Shown piece after piece: positions 1 to 9,337 of a stretch of DNA of 46,657 bases (positions are counted from its first letter, which is position 1; each line of letters starts with the position of its first letter). A program made the translations under genes and the position numbers. The DNA lies in assembly GCF_927312905.1 (NCBI RefSeq), contig NZ_CAKMHQ010000034.1:1-46657 (forward strand). Reading direction: 5' to 3'. The DNA comes from Candidatus Nitrotoga sp. 1052. GTDB taxonomy: Bacteria; Pseudomonadota; Gammaproteobacteria; Burkholderiales; Gallionellaceae. The notes under the pieces are model-generated. The model was given only the letters and a program-made list of their open reading frames with translations, did not search any database and was not told the DNA's origin.

Positions 1-64
1 CCTTGCGGTATGATCATCCTGTGCTGCAACTTTGAGGGGAGACCTCAGAGTCTGCTCCCGTTAT

Positions 65-2485
65 TCAGCGCAAATACTTACGTCCTTCCTTCGGATGTTC
101 CAGTACCTGACACGCGCGGCGATAGGCCAGCAAGGTTTTCTGGGCATGGCCCAGCACGCTGCCATAAGGATAATTACCCGTCCCGTTCGCGATGCCGACC
201 GAGAGACCGGTGAGCAGCTCTATGCCTTCGCTCGTATGCTCTGCGGTGTAGATATGAAATAAACCTTTGGCGACGGCCTCAATGACCTTGTGTTCCAGCA
301 TCAGATGCCGACGGTTACGGTGTGGAATCAACACGCCTTGGCTGCCGTCCAGTCCGGCCGTTTCACAGACACGAAAGTAGCCCTCTATTTTTTCGTTAAT
401 TCCACCCACCGGCAACACCTCTCCGTGCTGATTGACCGCGCCGGTAACCGCGATACCTTGCTTGAGAGGCAAGCCCGACAAGGACGAAAGCAAAACATAA
501 AGTTCAGCACAGGAAGCAGAATCACCCTCTACACCGTAATAGTCCTGTTCAAACGCAATTGATGCATTAAGTGCGAGCGGTGCAATATGGGCAAATAAGG
601 CGGACAAGTAGTTCTGCAAAATGAACACGCCCTTATCGTGGATCGGCCCGGACATTTCCACCTCGCGTCCAATATTGAGCAAACCATCTTCACCGGCAAA
701 GGTGCGCGCCGTGACTCGTATCGGAAAGCCAAAACGGTAATCCCCCAGATCTATCTGGGAAAGACCGTTGAGTTGGCCCACTTTCTCACCATGCACTGTG
801 ATCAGCACATCACCTTCTGCAATGGATTCTTGCAAGCGCTGATCGGGGTAATCGTGGCGCAAAATGCGCGCACGAAGTGCAGCCTCTACATCCGCTGCCT
901 CGACCAGAAGACCGGAACGAGCGCGGCAGAGCGCAGCACTTTCCATTACCAGCGCCTCGGCGCGGGCGAAGATCGCGCTTTGGCGAGACTGATCGTCCGT
1001 TTCGCGATGGGAATCCTCTAGCAGATGAGCTACGGCAGCGGCGGAAAAATGCGGCAGCCCCATCTCCTGGCAAGCATGGGCGATAAAAATTGATGAAGCG
1101 CGGCGGGTTTCAGCGCTGGATAAAAAGCTTTCGGCAAAGTCTACCTTGACCCGAAAGCGGCGTGCGAACTCCGGATCCCCCTCCTGCAACTCATAATACT
1201 GTTCGCGCGAACCGATCAAAATAATCTTGACTTCAATATCCACCGCCTCTGGTTCGAGCGAAACGGCCGCAATCGGTGTGAGAGCTGTACCCGGCTCTTC
1301 GATTTGCAGCTTGCCGCTACGCAACAAGCGCCGCAGCTTCTCCCACACCAGATCATCGTTCAGCAGATCGCGTAGATGCAGCATGAGAAAGCCCCCGTGC
1401 GCTTTGTGCAGGCTACCAGCGCGGATGCGGGTAAAATCAGTTACCAACACATCGTTTTCGGTCTGATATTCAATGCTGCCGAACAGCGAACGGAATAATG
1501 GATTATCTTCGATGATTACCGGCGCACCGCTCAGGCCATCATTGTCCACTACCAGGTTCACCCGGTAACGGGACAATACTTTGCTTAATGCCTCCTGCCG
1601 ACTTTCTTCATCGGTATCGGAAACCTTGAACTGCTCCAGATTATCGAGTACGTCCTGCATGACCTGCTCCAGATATGCACTAAGCTTGACGTAATCTTTG
1701 ACCTCCTGTTTCAATCCGTCCCTGATTCCCTGTAATTCATGATTCAACAACGGCTTCACCACTTGGCGCCGCAACGCCGCCAAGGCATCGTTCATAACGC
1801 GTTCCAGCGGCCGGGTTTTTTCGAAATAACTGGTAATCTTCGCGCGCAGTTCCTGCTCGGCCTGCTCTATCTCGGCCCGGAGTTCTTTCGGCAAGGCAAG
1901 TACTTCGTCTTCACTAAGTACGTGCCCCTTTTTACCCAACAGAGTAAAAACCATGTGCCCTGCCTCACGCTGAATAGCGAACTTGCGGGCTTCGGCAAAG
2001 GCCTCAAGTTCGGCGAAGTTTTTGCTTTCTTCTTCCTTGTAGGTTTTTTCAATGCGCTCGCTTTCGGCTTTGAAATCCTGCCCCGCCATGCATTGCGGTA
2101 TTTCCGTCTGCAGGGATTTCGTCATCCGCACCATGAGTTGGCGCAGCAGGCGTCCCTGCCCGGCTGGCAAATACAGAGCCTGCGGTCTTTCCGGTGCATC
2201 GAAGTTGTGCAGATAACATAAGTCGGGCGGCACTGCCTTATTTGCGGCGGTCGCCTGCATCGCTTGCCTGAGCAGCGAAGATCGACCACTGCCGACTTCA
2301 CCCAGCACGAACAGGTTGTAGTCGGGCTGATCCATTCCAAGACCAAAACGGGCAGCCATTTCCGCGCGCTCCTGCCCGATCCAGGGTAGTGGATACGGCA
2401 GCAATTCTGCAGTATTAGAGAATCCAAGTGAATCGGGATCGATGGTGAAGCGAAGATCGGCGGGAGTCAGGTTTGAGATCAGCAT
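65..2485 (-). CDS. Lon-like ATP-dependent protease (AAA_32 / S16 family)
   Basis: 806-residue cytoplasmic protein of the Lon-related group that carries an internal AAA module and a C-terminal S16 protease domain. The P-loop is at residues 62-70 (GEVGSGRSS), with Arg where a classical Walker A has Lys; as far as I recall this is common in the group. A charged helical region (about 150-300) follows, then the rest of the AAA part. The protease domain holds the catalytic pair: Ser656 in GDSAS and Lys699 in GGINEKIEG, 43 residues apart as in Lon. It lacks the N-terminal LAN domain of classical Lon, so it is not lon itself. The gene stands alone, divergent from nothing obvious, with a weak ribosome site before the ATG at 2485. 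Substrates are not predictable. Family call is firm. Confidence 0.92.
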   Translation of the reverse strand: MLISNLTPADLRFTIDPDSLGFSNTAELLPYPLPWIGQERAEMAARFGLGMDQPDYNLFVLGEVGSGRSSLLRQAMQATAANKAVPPDLCYLHNFDAPERPQALYLPAGQGRLLRQLMVRMTKSLQTEIPQCMAGQDFKAESERIEKTYKEEESKNFAELEAFAEARKFAIQREAGHMVFTLLGKKGHVLSEDEVLALPKELRAEIEQAEQELRAKITSYFEKTRPLERVMNDALAALRRQVVKPLLNHELQGIRDGLKQEVKDYVKLSAYLEQVMQDVLDNLEQFKVSDTDEESRQEALSKVLSRYRVNLVVDNDGLSGAPVIIEDNPLFRSLFGSIEYQTENDVLVTDFTRIRAGSLHKAHGGFLMLHLRDLLNDDLVWEKLRRLLRSGKLQIEEPGTALTPIAAVSLEPEAVDIEVKIILIGSREQYYELQEGDPEFARRFRVKVDFAESFLSSAETRRASSIFIAHACQEMGLPHFSAAAVAHLLEDSHRETDDQSRQSAIFARAEALVMESAALCRARSGLLVEAADVEAALRARILRHDYPDQRLQESIAEGDVLITVHGEKVGQLNGLSQIDLGDYRFGFPIRVTARTFAGEDGLLNIGREVEMSGPIHDKGVFILQNYLSALFAHIAPLALNASIAFEQDYYGVEGDSASCAELYVLLSSLSGLPLKQGIAVTGAVNQHGEVLPVGGINEKIEGYFRVCETAGLDGSQGVLIPHRNRRHLMLEHKVIEAVAKGLFHIYTAEHTSEGIELLTGLSVGIANGTGNYPYGSVLGHAQKTLLAYRRACQVLEHPKEGRKYLR

Positions 2486-2664
2486 TTTTTAACCACGGGG
2501 TTACACAGGATTTCCGAATTGTAACCATTAATCTGGATTACATTACTCCTGTGTCAAGGTGTTGCTCTGCCGTCATCAGTGACGGGATGAAAATGATAGC
2601 GTCCCCTTTATCAAAATAGCGACCATCGCAATGACAATCGAAGTCATTTAGTATCTGCAGCAGC

Positions 2665-3291
2665 TTATTCTGAATCCTTCTCGCCGGTGATCATGGCCTT
2701 CACCAGGTTTTCCTTGTGTAATCTGCTGTAAACAACAACCCCCAAGATGTGAAGTACGATCAGGCCAAGCATGAAGTTGGAAGCGGCCTCATGAATTTCC
2801 TCCCAATACTCATCACCTTTGTTTTTTCCACTTTCAACGGCTCCATTTCTTTTACGATCCCCTTCCTCTGCTTTGGCAAAAGATATGACTGAAATCTCGG
2901 CATTGGCAGCCAACGGGCCGTGCCCCTCAGCAGCATAAGCCTTGAGGCCGGTAAAAGTCACAACAAGCAGGGTTGCCAGCATCAGCACCACCATGTAACC
3001 GCCCGCAGGATTATGTCCGACATAGCGTTGTGGAGAGCCGCTTGCCAGACTTTTCAGGTACTGAATCACCTTGGCCGGCCCGAATACAAAATCCTTGAAC
3101 CGTGCATGCTCTGGCCCAATAAACCCCCACAGGATTCGGAAAATCACCAGGCCAATGACAACATAACCAGCATAGGCATGTAGAGAATCCTCTTCCTCAC
3201 CGGTAAGAAAGGCGATGGTAAAAAATACCACCAGCGACCAGTGAAAAACTCTGATCAAGGGATCCCATACCTTAATAGTGTTCTGGCTCAT
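2665..3291 (-). CDS. cytochrome b561-type membrane protein (Ni/Fe-hydrogenase b-type family)
   Basis: 208 residues, about four hydrophobic helices: residues 14-30, 36-58, 95-115 and 168-190. Histidines that could bind two b hemes sit in or beside helices (His17 in FHWS, the His in LHAYAGY, the His in EIHEAA and the one in VLHILG). Proteins of this family sit in the inner membrane and pass electrons between the quinone pool and a partner such as a soluble c-type cytochrome. A charged loop of about 30 residues (near 130-165, rich in Lys, Glu and Gly) separates helices 3 and 4. No partner cytochrome or dehydrogenase gene is adjacent, so the electron donor is unknown. The start at 3291 has a GGAG-like site just upstream on the minus strand. 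Confidence 0.85.
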   Translation of the reverse strand: MSQNTIKVWDPLIRVFHWSLVVFFTIAFLTGEEEDSLHAYAGYVVIGLVIFRILWGFIGPEHARFKDFVFGPAKVIQYLKSLASGSPQRYVGHNPAGGYMVVLMLATLLVVTFTGLKAYAAEGHGPLAANAEISVISFAKAEEGDRKRNGAVESGKNKGDEYWEEIHEAASNFMLGLIVLHILGVVVYSRLHKENLVKAMITGEKDSE

Positions 3292-3592
3292 GACAGTTTC
3301 TCCTTGCTCAATGAGATTAAATAACAGGCGGTTAAATTATAAAAATACACCTCGGCCATTCTATACGCGAAATTACGCCATCACCATGCACTATAAAATC
3401 AACCCTATGGGCAAATTGAAAAAATTTCTTACATTCACGATACCTTAACCAAAATGCATTAGGGTCGGTCAACGTAAACTTAGCCTGTAATCACAGGTAT
3501 CACTTAACGGGCGCCCAACAGGAACGCCGCCACTCCGTACCGGAATATGCCAGTACGCTGAGTGCTACGCCGATTGGAATGAAAGCTATAAT
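3292..3592. other. intergenic region between b561 gene and HD-GYP gene
   Basis: About 300 bases. The plus-strand reading frame of the next gene stays open back to a stop at 3488-3490, so roughly the last 100 bases translate in frame with it, including residues that look like part of the same sensor domain just before the TTG at 3593. No clear promoter or terminator was recognised. Confidence 0.4.
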
Positions 3593-4468
3593 TTGTCCTC
3601 AGATCGTTGGGTCTTGCGGGTGTTTACTCCCTTACGGGAGGTGAATGGAAATCTGACGGGTTACTTCGAAGGTGTCCGTCTTGTCCCTGCGTGGCAGCGG
3701 AAACAGATTCTGGTGGATTCCCTTACGGTCGCTTTGATGGTGGGATTGGCATCTCTACTTTGTGGTGGTGTGCTCTATCCCGTCGTGATTCGGCTCTCCT
3801 CCGAAAATCAACGCAAAGCTCAAGAGGTGCTTGAATCGCATATTTCGATGATGGAAGCGCTGGGGCGTGCGATTGCCAAGCGTGATTCGAATACGGGCGC
3901 GCACAACTATCGTGTGGCATGGATCTCCGCCATGCTGGCTGAGACCCTTGGGATCAAGGGAGACGGGATGCAAGCATTGATTGCCGGCAGTTTTTTACAC
4001 GATGCTGGAAAGATCGGGATTCCCGATGCGATTCTGCTCAAGCCAGAAAAGCTGACAGAAGATGAAATGGATTTGATGCACACTCACGTAACAATGGGTG
4101 AAGAAATTATCACCGGCGGTGGCTGGCTAGATGGCGCCAGAGAAGTAGTAGCCTGCCACCATGAAAAATGGGACGGCTCAGGATATCCGCGTGGATTAGT
4201 CGGTGAGGCCATCCCTTTAGTTGCCCGCATATTTGCGATTGTTGATGTGTTTGATGCCCTGTGTTCAAAACGCCCCTACAAGGAACCGCTCCCGCTGAAT
4301 GAGGTGATGGATATCCTTCAGCAAGGATCGGGCGTCCACTTCGACCCGAAACTGCTCAAGGTGTTTTCAAGTATTGCCAGTAAAGTTTACGAAACGACCA
4401 TCCACGCATCTGAGGCAGAAGTGAGAGCCCTTATGAAGAAAATGGTGCGGCGACACTTTGGCAACTGA
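3593..4468 (+). CDS. HD-GYP domain phosphodiesterase, membrane-anchored, probably 5'-truncated
   Basis: 291 residues from a TTG codon. Residues 1-35 look like the tail of a periplasmic sensor domain (RWVLRVFTPLR, then GYFEGVR). One transmembrane helix lies near 40-66, then an HD-GYP domain: His104, HD pair 136-137 in HDAGKIGIPD, HH 189-190, and GYP at 197-199 in the DGSGYP signature. Such domains hydrolyse c-di-GMP in the cytoplasm and all the visible metal ligands are kept. The family normally has a longer N-terminal region with a first transmembrane helix. Here the frame runs open only to a stop at 3488 and offers no good ATG or ribosome site. I infer loss of the 5' end, so the enzyme may be unexpressed or constitutive. 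It lies about 0.9 kb from a diguanylate cyclase on the same strand. Confidence 0.75.
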   Translation: MSSDRWVLRVFTPLREVNGNLTGYFEGVRLVPAWQRKQILVDSLTVALMVGLASLLCGGVLYPVVIRLSSENQRKAQEVLESHISMMEALGRAIAKRDSNTGAHNYRVAWISAMLAETLGIKGDGMQALIAGSFLHDAGKIGIPDAILLKPEKLTEDEMDLMHTHVTMGEEIITGGGWLDGAREVVACHHEKWDGSGYPRGLVGEAIPLVARIFAIVDVFDALCSKRPYKEPLPLNEVMDILQQGSGVHFDPKLLKVFSSIASKVYETTIHASEAEVRALMKKMVRRHFGN

Positions 4469-4673
4469 CTACCTTACCAAATTTGTCTGGCTTGGTGACT
4501 AAATCCAGTTTCTCATAGCCCCGTATATTACCCGAGGCACGTCCCAAAGTGACCGATGGGATTGCTTGCCATCAACCCGCGCTAAATTGGCGTGCATCCG
4601 GCTTAAAAAGCATTGCTATGCCACGTTTCATTCGCGACAATTTCGGTTTCACAATGCCAGTTAAGTACGCTGG

Positions 4674-4865
4674 CTATAGGCGAATCGGTGGCAGATAGCC
4701 GCCAGGAAGAATACCGACCACCGACAGAACGATCAGGATCAACAAAATGATGAAAAGAACACGGACGATCTGCGCCACCGGTGCCGGTAGGGGCAACATA
4801 CTAATTAGCCACCATATGAGCCCGAAGACGACCAGATATATGATGAGATTAACGATTAAGTTCAT
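4674..4865 (-). CDS. small hydrophobic membrane protein
   Basis: 63 residues almost entirely made of two hydrophobic helices (about 3-24 and 30-54) joined by a Pro-rich turn (LPLPAPVAQ), ending in GGYLPPIRL. It resembles small membrane proteins annotated as the Thivi_2564 family, which have no known function; that link is from memory. On the minus strand the start at 4865 is preceded by an AGAGGAAAAA ribosome site, which supports it as a real gene. It stands alone between two plus-strand genes. It could be a stress or envelope protein, but nothing in the sequence proves that. Confidence 0.65.
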   Translation of the reverse strand: MNLIVNLIIYLVVFGLIWWLISMLPLPAPVAQIVRVLFIILLILIVLSVVGILPGGYLPPIRL

Positions 4866-5406
4866 TTTTTCCTCTGCAGTTTTAAAAAAACCGATTTGTC
4901 TACCCCATCATAACCGCCCTGAAGAAAGAATAACCGCAGGGCGGAAAATAATCAATTGGTTCCACTACGGAAGTATTGCCGCTTTCGTGGACGGTCGCTT
5001 GTTGGCCAAGAACCGTCATTAAATGAAGAAAATTATTCTTTGATATGGTTATCAATTTAGATCGGCTCGCATCAGGACGTTTTTGATCACTATCCGATTG
5101 GATTCACTGAAGTGAAGAAATTTTGGTATGTTAATCTAAGCATTAAAAATAATGTTTTGGTGCAATAATTTAGAACGCTGTCATGCAAAAATTCTCCTAA
5201 GTAAACGTACTAGTGCAATCATCCGCATTCATGCTTTTTACCTAATTGCCGCCTGCATTGTCTACTGCAAAAAGTATCAATGTTTTACTGTCATATGCAA
5301 TTATTGATTGTTACCGAAGTTGCGATAAACCTTTCATTGTCTCAAATGATTACCCTGTATTGCCACAACTACAACGAAACATGTACAAACTGATGTTAAC
5401 TACATA
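4866..5406. other. intergenic region upstream of the diguanylate cyclase
   Basis: About 540 bases, AT-rich, without a convincing gene. It must hold the promoter of the minus-strand small membrane gene and that of the cyclase. I saw no terminator hairpin, operator or mobile-element end in it. Confidence 0.4.
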
Positions 5407-7272
5407 ATGACGTTGGACGCTTCTCACAACAGCATAGGTTTTAATATGCATCAGCGATTGCTGGCAGCAAACAATTTGACGTTAGCGCACATCGCACGGG
5501 GTGCTCCTCTTGCCCAGACGCTAACCTGTATTGTGAATGGCATTGAAGATCAAAATTCCGAAATATCGGGTGCCATTTTTCTGCTGGATGAGGATGGCAA
5601 TCGCCTGCATCTGGGAGCTGCACCCAGTCTGCATCAAGACTACAGTCGCGCAATTGATGATATTGCTACTGACGTTGGAGTCTGGGCGGATCAACATGCA
5701 ACGGATATCATGATTCAAATTACTGCCGAGAATGTAGAAGCAGGTCAATTCTGGCGCAGCTTTTGCGACTTGGCTCTGCAACATGGATTGTATATATGCT
5801 CGATGATCCCGATTCGGTCCTCCACAAACCGCATCCTTGGAGTTTTCGTCGCCTATTCTCAAAAACCAGATCAAGCAAGCGACAAGCATCGACAAGCCAT
5901 TGTTGATGTCACAGCGCTGGCATCCATTGCCATTGAGCGCAATATCGATAAAGCCAAGATAAAAAAGGCGGAGGATAACTTGCTCGAGAGTGAAACAAGA
6001 ATGGCGCTTGCAATCGAAGGGAGTGGAGCCGGGATTTGGGATCGGAATATCTCAACTGGTGAGATTCATTATTCAGCTGGCTGGAAAGCAATTCTAGGTT
6101 ACACGGATGCAGATATCACCAATCGGATTGAAGATAGTTATACACGTGTGCATCCCGAAGATTTGGCTTCCGTTCAAGCGATAATACAAGCGCATTTTGA
6201 TCAAAAGACAGAAAGCTATGCGGCGGAACACAGAATCCGCTGCAAGGATGGCAGCTACAAATGGATATCGAGCCGCGGCAAGGTTGTTAGCCGCGACATG
6301 GAAGGCCAGCCGCTTCGTATGATAGGCATGACTACTGATATAACGGCCATGAGGGCGTTGTCCGATAGGCTACAGCAGAATGTTGACTTGATAACCTGTC
6401 TGACAAATGAAATTCGGGGTCTCGTATTCCAATATCGTCTATTGCCGAATGGAGATGCATTTTTCTCTTATGTCAGCGAGGGAATCAGGGATATTTACGA
6501 GGTCACGCCAGAACAGGTCGCCGATAATGTCTCTCTTATACATAAAGTCATTCATCCAGATGATTTCACAAATTACTGTGCTTCACTTGAAGCCTCCGCC
6601 GCCAGCCTGATGCCCTGGTATCATGAGTACCGCGTCATATTGCCCAGGCAAGGTCTACGTTGGCGGCATGGGGACGCGCGGCCTTGTCGACTGCAGGACG
6701 GCAGCATACTGTGGCATGGTTTTATCACCGACGTTACCGAACGTAAGCGCAGAGAAATTGAATTACAGGAATTCGCCACAATTGATTTTCTGACGCAGTT
6801 ACCCAATCGGCGCTATTTTATGGCGCGTATGGAAGAAGAGCTGGCTCGAATTCAAAGAGTCACCGGCACGCATACGGCAGTTCTGATGTGTGATCTTGAT
6901 CATTTTAAAATAATCAATGACAGTTACGGTCATGCCATTGGTGACCTGGTACTCAAGCATTTCGCAACCATTCTGCGTGACAAACTGCGCAAAAACGATA
7001 CCGTGGGCCGTGTAGGTGGCGAAGAGTTTGCAATTGTTCTGTCCGGTGCGGATGTCACTGAGGCAAATATCTTTGCTAAACGAGTGCAGCAACAGATGGC
7101 AGAAACGCCCCTCGTAAAAGGCAATGTAGCAATCTCAGTAACAGTGAGTATCGGTATTGCTGTCATGAATGTGACCGATACGAGCGCTGACGCACCTCTT
7201 TCTCGCAGCGACATGGCGCTTTACCGTGCCAAAGAAAATGGTCGCAACCGTATTGAAATTGCCGTTGATTAG
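5407..7272 (+). CDS. diguanylate cyclase with GAF and two PAS domains
   Basis: 621 residues and no signal peptide or membrane helix, so a cytoplasmic sensor. Order: GAF domain (about 15-180), first PAS with PAC tail (about 195-315, ending in the GMTTDITAM motif), second PAS/PAC (about 330-450, ending HGFITDVTERK), and GGDEF domain (about 455-615). The active loop is GGEEF at 537-541, with an intact inhibitory I-site RKND at 528-531, exactly five residues before it. It should therefore make c-di-GMP from GTP under product inhibition. The ATG at 5407 lacks a strong ribosome site. There is no response-regulator or EAL partner beside it; the HD-GYP gene upstream could be the opposing activity if functional. 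Confidence 0.93.
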   Translation: MTLDASHNSIGFNMHQRLLAANNLTLAHIARGAPLAQTLTCIVNGIEDQNSEISGAIFLLDEDGNRLHLGAAPSLHQDYSRAIDDIATDVGVWADQHATDIMIQITAENVEAGQFWRSFCDLALQHGLYICSMIPIRSSTNRILGVFVAYSQKPDQASDKHRQAIVDVTALASIAIERNIDKAKIKKAEDNLLESETRMALAIEGSGAGIWDRNISTGEIHYSAGWKAILGYTDADITNRIEDSYTRVHPEDLASVQAIIQAHFDQKTESYAAEHRIRCKDGSYKWISSRGKVVSRDMEGQPLRMIGMTTDITAMRALSDRLQQNVDLITCLTNEIRGLVFQYRLLPNGDAFFSYVSEGIRDIYEVTPEQVADNVSLIHKVIHPDDFTNYCASLEASAASLMPWYHEYRVILPRQGLRWRHGDARPCRLQDGSILWHGFITDVTERKRREIELQEFATIDFLTQLPNRRYFMARMEEELARIQRVTGTHTAVLMCDLDHFKIINDSYGHAIGDLVLKHFATILRDKLRKNDTVGRVGGEEFAIVLSGADVTEANIFAKRVQQQMAETPLVKGNVAISVTVSIGIAVMNVTDTSADAPLSRSDMALYRAKENGRNRIEIAVD

Positions 7273-7632
7273 CGTTCACGCCCGGCAGGGCTGCTCTGGG
7301 TCGAGGCTGTGTCAAAACGCATGAAGGATACTATTAAAAATATCCCGATTGCCGCGTCCTGACGCATCGATTTTCGTTGCTCATCGGAAAGAATGATCAA
7401 CATACCAAGATTCATCATTCGCTCCGTGGAAAGGACGCGAACACGGCAATCGAAGAGCCGAATAGCTCAAACAATTAGTAAGCACTACACCAGCGATTAC
7501 AGAGCGGTAGATGGATATCGAGTCGGTGGCTTGGTAAGTAAACAACGAAAAAACAGCATGTTAGCGAAACGCAAAGCGCGGCTGGACGCATCGTCAAGTT
7601 AGGTTTGGCGGGTTAAGTAAGGTTAAGGAGCC
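7273..7632. other. intergenic region before the HEPN gene
   Basis: About 360 bases. A 69-codon frame at 7393-7602 has no ribosome site and a basic, low-complexity product that I do not trust. The stretch near 7301-7320 (GAGGCTGTGTCAAAACGC) resembles ends of some insertion sequences from memory, but no partner end was found. The AAGGAG at 7624-7629 serves the next gene. Confidence 0.35.
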
Positions 7633-8997
7633 ATGATGCAAGACCAAGGGTTATTGGAGTTCAAGTCATTTTTTGGCAATCTTCAGGCGGGTAGTAACAC
7701 CGCGCCTATAACTTTCCGCTCTCGTATTGATGGATCGGGCAAGGTCGAGTTTGATTTTGGTGCGATTGTCTTGACGAAGGAAACTAGCTTCATAATGAAA
7801 TGGTGGGATGGCGAAGGGTCGCGCCCCGGCTACTTCTCACTTTCAGGGAAAGCGGAGGATGGTACCGAATTTAAAACCGTAGACCTTCACTTTAATAGTC
7901 TTGCGAATAAATGGTGCAAAGAAACAGGAAGTCGCATGAGTCCTATTGGTGGCTGTTCGCGAGCTGAATTTCACCGCAAGCTAGCGGCACAAACTCCTAA
8001 ACCCACGCTTCGCATGTATGTGAAAGGATTTCAGAATCTTCGTCAGCTAAGCTCAGAATGTTGCCTCGGAATAGTCGCTATGGTCGGTGAAAGCTCCATT
8101 AATGATCCTGACAACATCACTGGCTATATCGCAGTACAGTCAGATAACGAGCCTGCCGATCTGACTGCATGGCATGCGCAGGCCGATAAGCTTCTTGAGC
8201 ACATTCGGCGGGTGATGTCCTTCGCTTCGGCAACTGTGCTCAAGAGGCCGGTCATAGAGTTTTACTCGGGAGATGACCTGAAAGTGGTCGCATTGACGCA
8301 AACTCGGCAATTATCGACACCTTTCCGCACTTTTCACTATCTCAATCAGCAACCAGTTTTCGATGCGGCTGTGACCTCTTTCTTTAACCCTCCATTTGAA
8401 TTAAAAAACTTTTTCTTCGCCATCGAATGGTTTGCCATGGAGGCAACCTATAAAGAGGTTAGTTTGGTGAACGTCATGACCGCACTCGAAAACCTTGTCG
8501 CATCTAATCTTGGCGTCAATGACAAATTGATTCAGCCGAAAAAGGAATTCAAAATTCTTCGTAAAGTCCTCAAACAACGTATTGAGAAGTGGTCAACAGA
8601 TGAGGCTAACATCGCTAATGGAATTGTGGGGGAACTCGATGAAAAACTTGCCGAACTGAATCGTCGATCACTTCTCAATAATCTTATGATTCTGACGCAG
8701 CGTTGGTCAGTGCCGCTCGACGGGATTGGTGAAGACAAGATCAACGCGGCCAAGAAGGCTCGCGACCTCATCGTGCACCAGGGTCACTACCCTAATGACG
8801 GGAAGGATGTAAACGATGACCTGTGGGAGCACGTCACGGTTATCCGGGAAATTGTGGTTCGATTCTTATTGACGGCAATTGGTTATCGCGGAGGTTACTT
8901 CTCATACATCGGCGGGTGTCACGACGCGCAGTTTCCTCCGCAGGCGGACGATAAAAACGCGAAACAAAGTACCCCGCAGCAAACTACAGGGTATTAA
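7633..8997 (+). CDS. ApeA-like HEPN-domain protein, candidate anti-phage ribonuclease
   Basis: 454 residues. The N-terminal half (about 1-200) is rich in beta strands and shows WWDGEGSRPGYFSLSG, similar to the N-terminal domain seen in ApeA-type proteins. The C-terminal half (about 250-420) is helical and ends in a HEPN signature: Arg377-Asp-x3-His382 (ARDLIVHQGHY). In HEPN proteins this R-x4-6-H motif forms an RNase active site on dimerisation. ApeA is an E. coli defence protein of this build, roughly 100 residues or more longer. The ATG at 7633 follows an AAGGAG site. No toxin, antitoxin or restriction gene lies beside it, so it would act alone. The role in defence is inferred from the family; the HEPN motif is visible. 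Confidence 0.65.
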   Translation: MMQDQGLLEFKSFFGNLQAGSNTAPITFRSRIDGSGKVEFDFGAIVLTKETSFIMKWWDGEGSRPGYFSLSGKAEDGTEFKTVDLHFNSLANKWCKETGSRMSPIGGCSRAEFHRKLAAQTPKPTLRMYVKGFQNLRQLSSECCLGIVAMVGESSINDPDNITGYIAVQSDNEPADLTAWHAQADKLLEHIRRVMSFASATVLKRPVIEFYSGDDLKVVALTQTRQLSTPFRTFHYLNQQPVFDAAVTSFFNPPFELKNFFFAIEWFAMEATYKEVSLVNVMTALENLVASNLGVNDKLIQPKKEFKILRKVLKQRIEKWSTDEANIANGIVGELDEKLAELNRRSLLNNLMILTQRWSVPLDGIGEDKINAAKKARDLIVHQGHYPNDGKDVNDDLWEHVTVIREIVVRFLLTAIGYRGGYFSYIGGCHDAQFPPQADDKNAKQSTPQQTTGY

Positions 8998-9108
8998 CTG
9001 CGCTCTTCAATCAGCTGATTTTAAAACCAGCCTTCGTCCCAAGGTGCGGGAAGAACTAAAAAGGCCAGGTTAACAATTTAATTGTTGGCAAGAGATTATA
9101 GGTAGTTC

Positions 9109-9234
9109 ATGTCACGTTTTATCGGCTTGAAGGTGGAACTGCGCAAAAAGATTCAATCCATCGAAGAGCCTGAACTGGGGTTGGCCGCGTTTATAAAGTA
9201 TAGGCCGGAAAGTTTGAAGGCTATGGATTTTTAG
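9109..9234 (+). pseudogene. short unidentified frame ending in an element terminus
   Basis: 41 codons from ATG 9109 (begins MSRFIGLKVELRKK, ends KAMDF). The product is not recognised. Its stop codon lies inside an element-type inverted repeat (9225-9242), so the frame may be the stump of a longer gene cut by an insertion or deletion, or the last codons of a lost transposase. There is no clear ribosome site. Low confidence that it is expressed. Confidence 0.25.
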
Positions 9235-9242
9235 AGGTGCCC
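9225..9242 (-). repeat. solo terminal inverted repeat of the small mobile element family
   Basis: GGATTTTTAGAGGTGCCC matches the reverse complement of the left end of the element at 30692 at 15 of 18 positions. Its orientation places the lost element to the left, but no opposite end is visible in the 230 bases before it, so it is probably a remnant. Confidence 0.5.
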
Positions 9243-9337
9243 TTTATTGATAAAACCAATGGGTTGGACGCTCTAACTATTAATGCTCCAATAGCATAAT
9301 GTTTCAATTGAAAATTTATTATCAATAAGGAGATTGC

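Larger units (their letters stand above)
8998..9337. other. intergenic region with a short frame and a mobile-element end
   Basis: About 340 bases between the HEPN gene and the ABC exporter. It contains a 41-codon frame (9109-9234) and an 18-base terminal repeat of the small element family described elsewhere (9225-9242). The exporter's ribosome site AAGGAG is at 9327-9332. Confidence 0.45.

Noticed and set aside
5023-5400. Riboswitch or leader upstream of the diguanylate cyclase
   Set aside because: The long AT-rich leader invites the idea, but no conserved c-di-GMP or other riboswitch core was recognised.
7393-7602. 69-codon plus-strand frame before the HEPN gene
   Set aside because: No ribosome site, basic low-complexity product and no recognisable motif; it is probably a chance frame.
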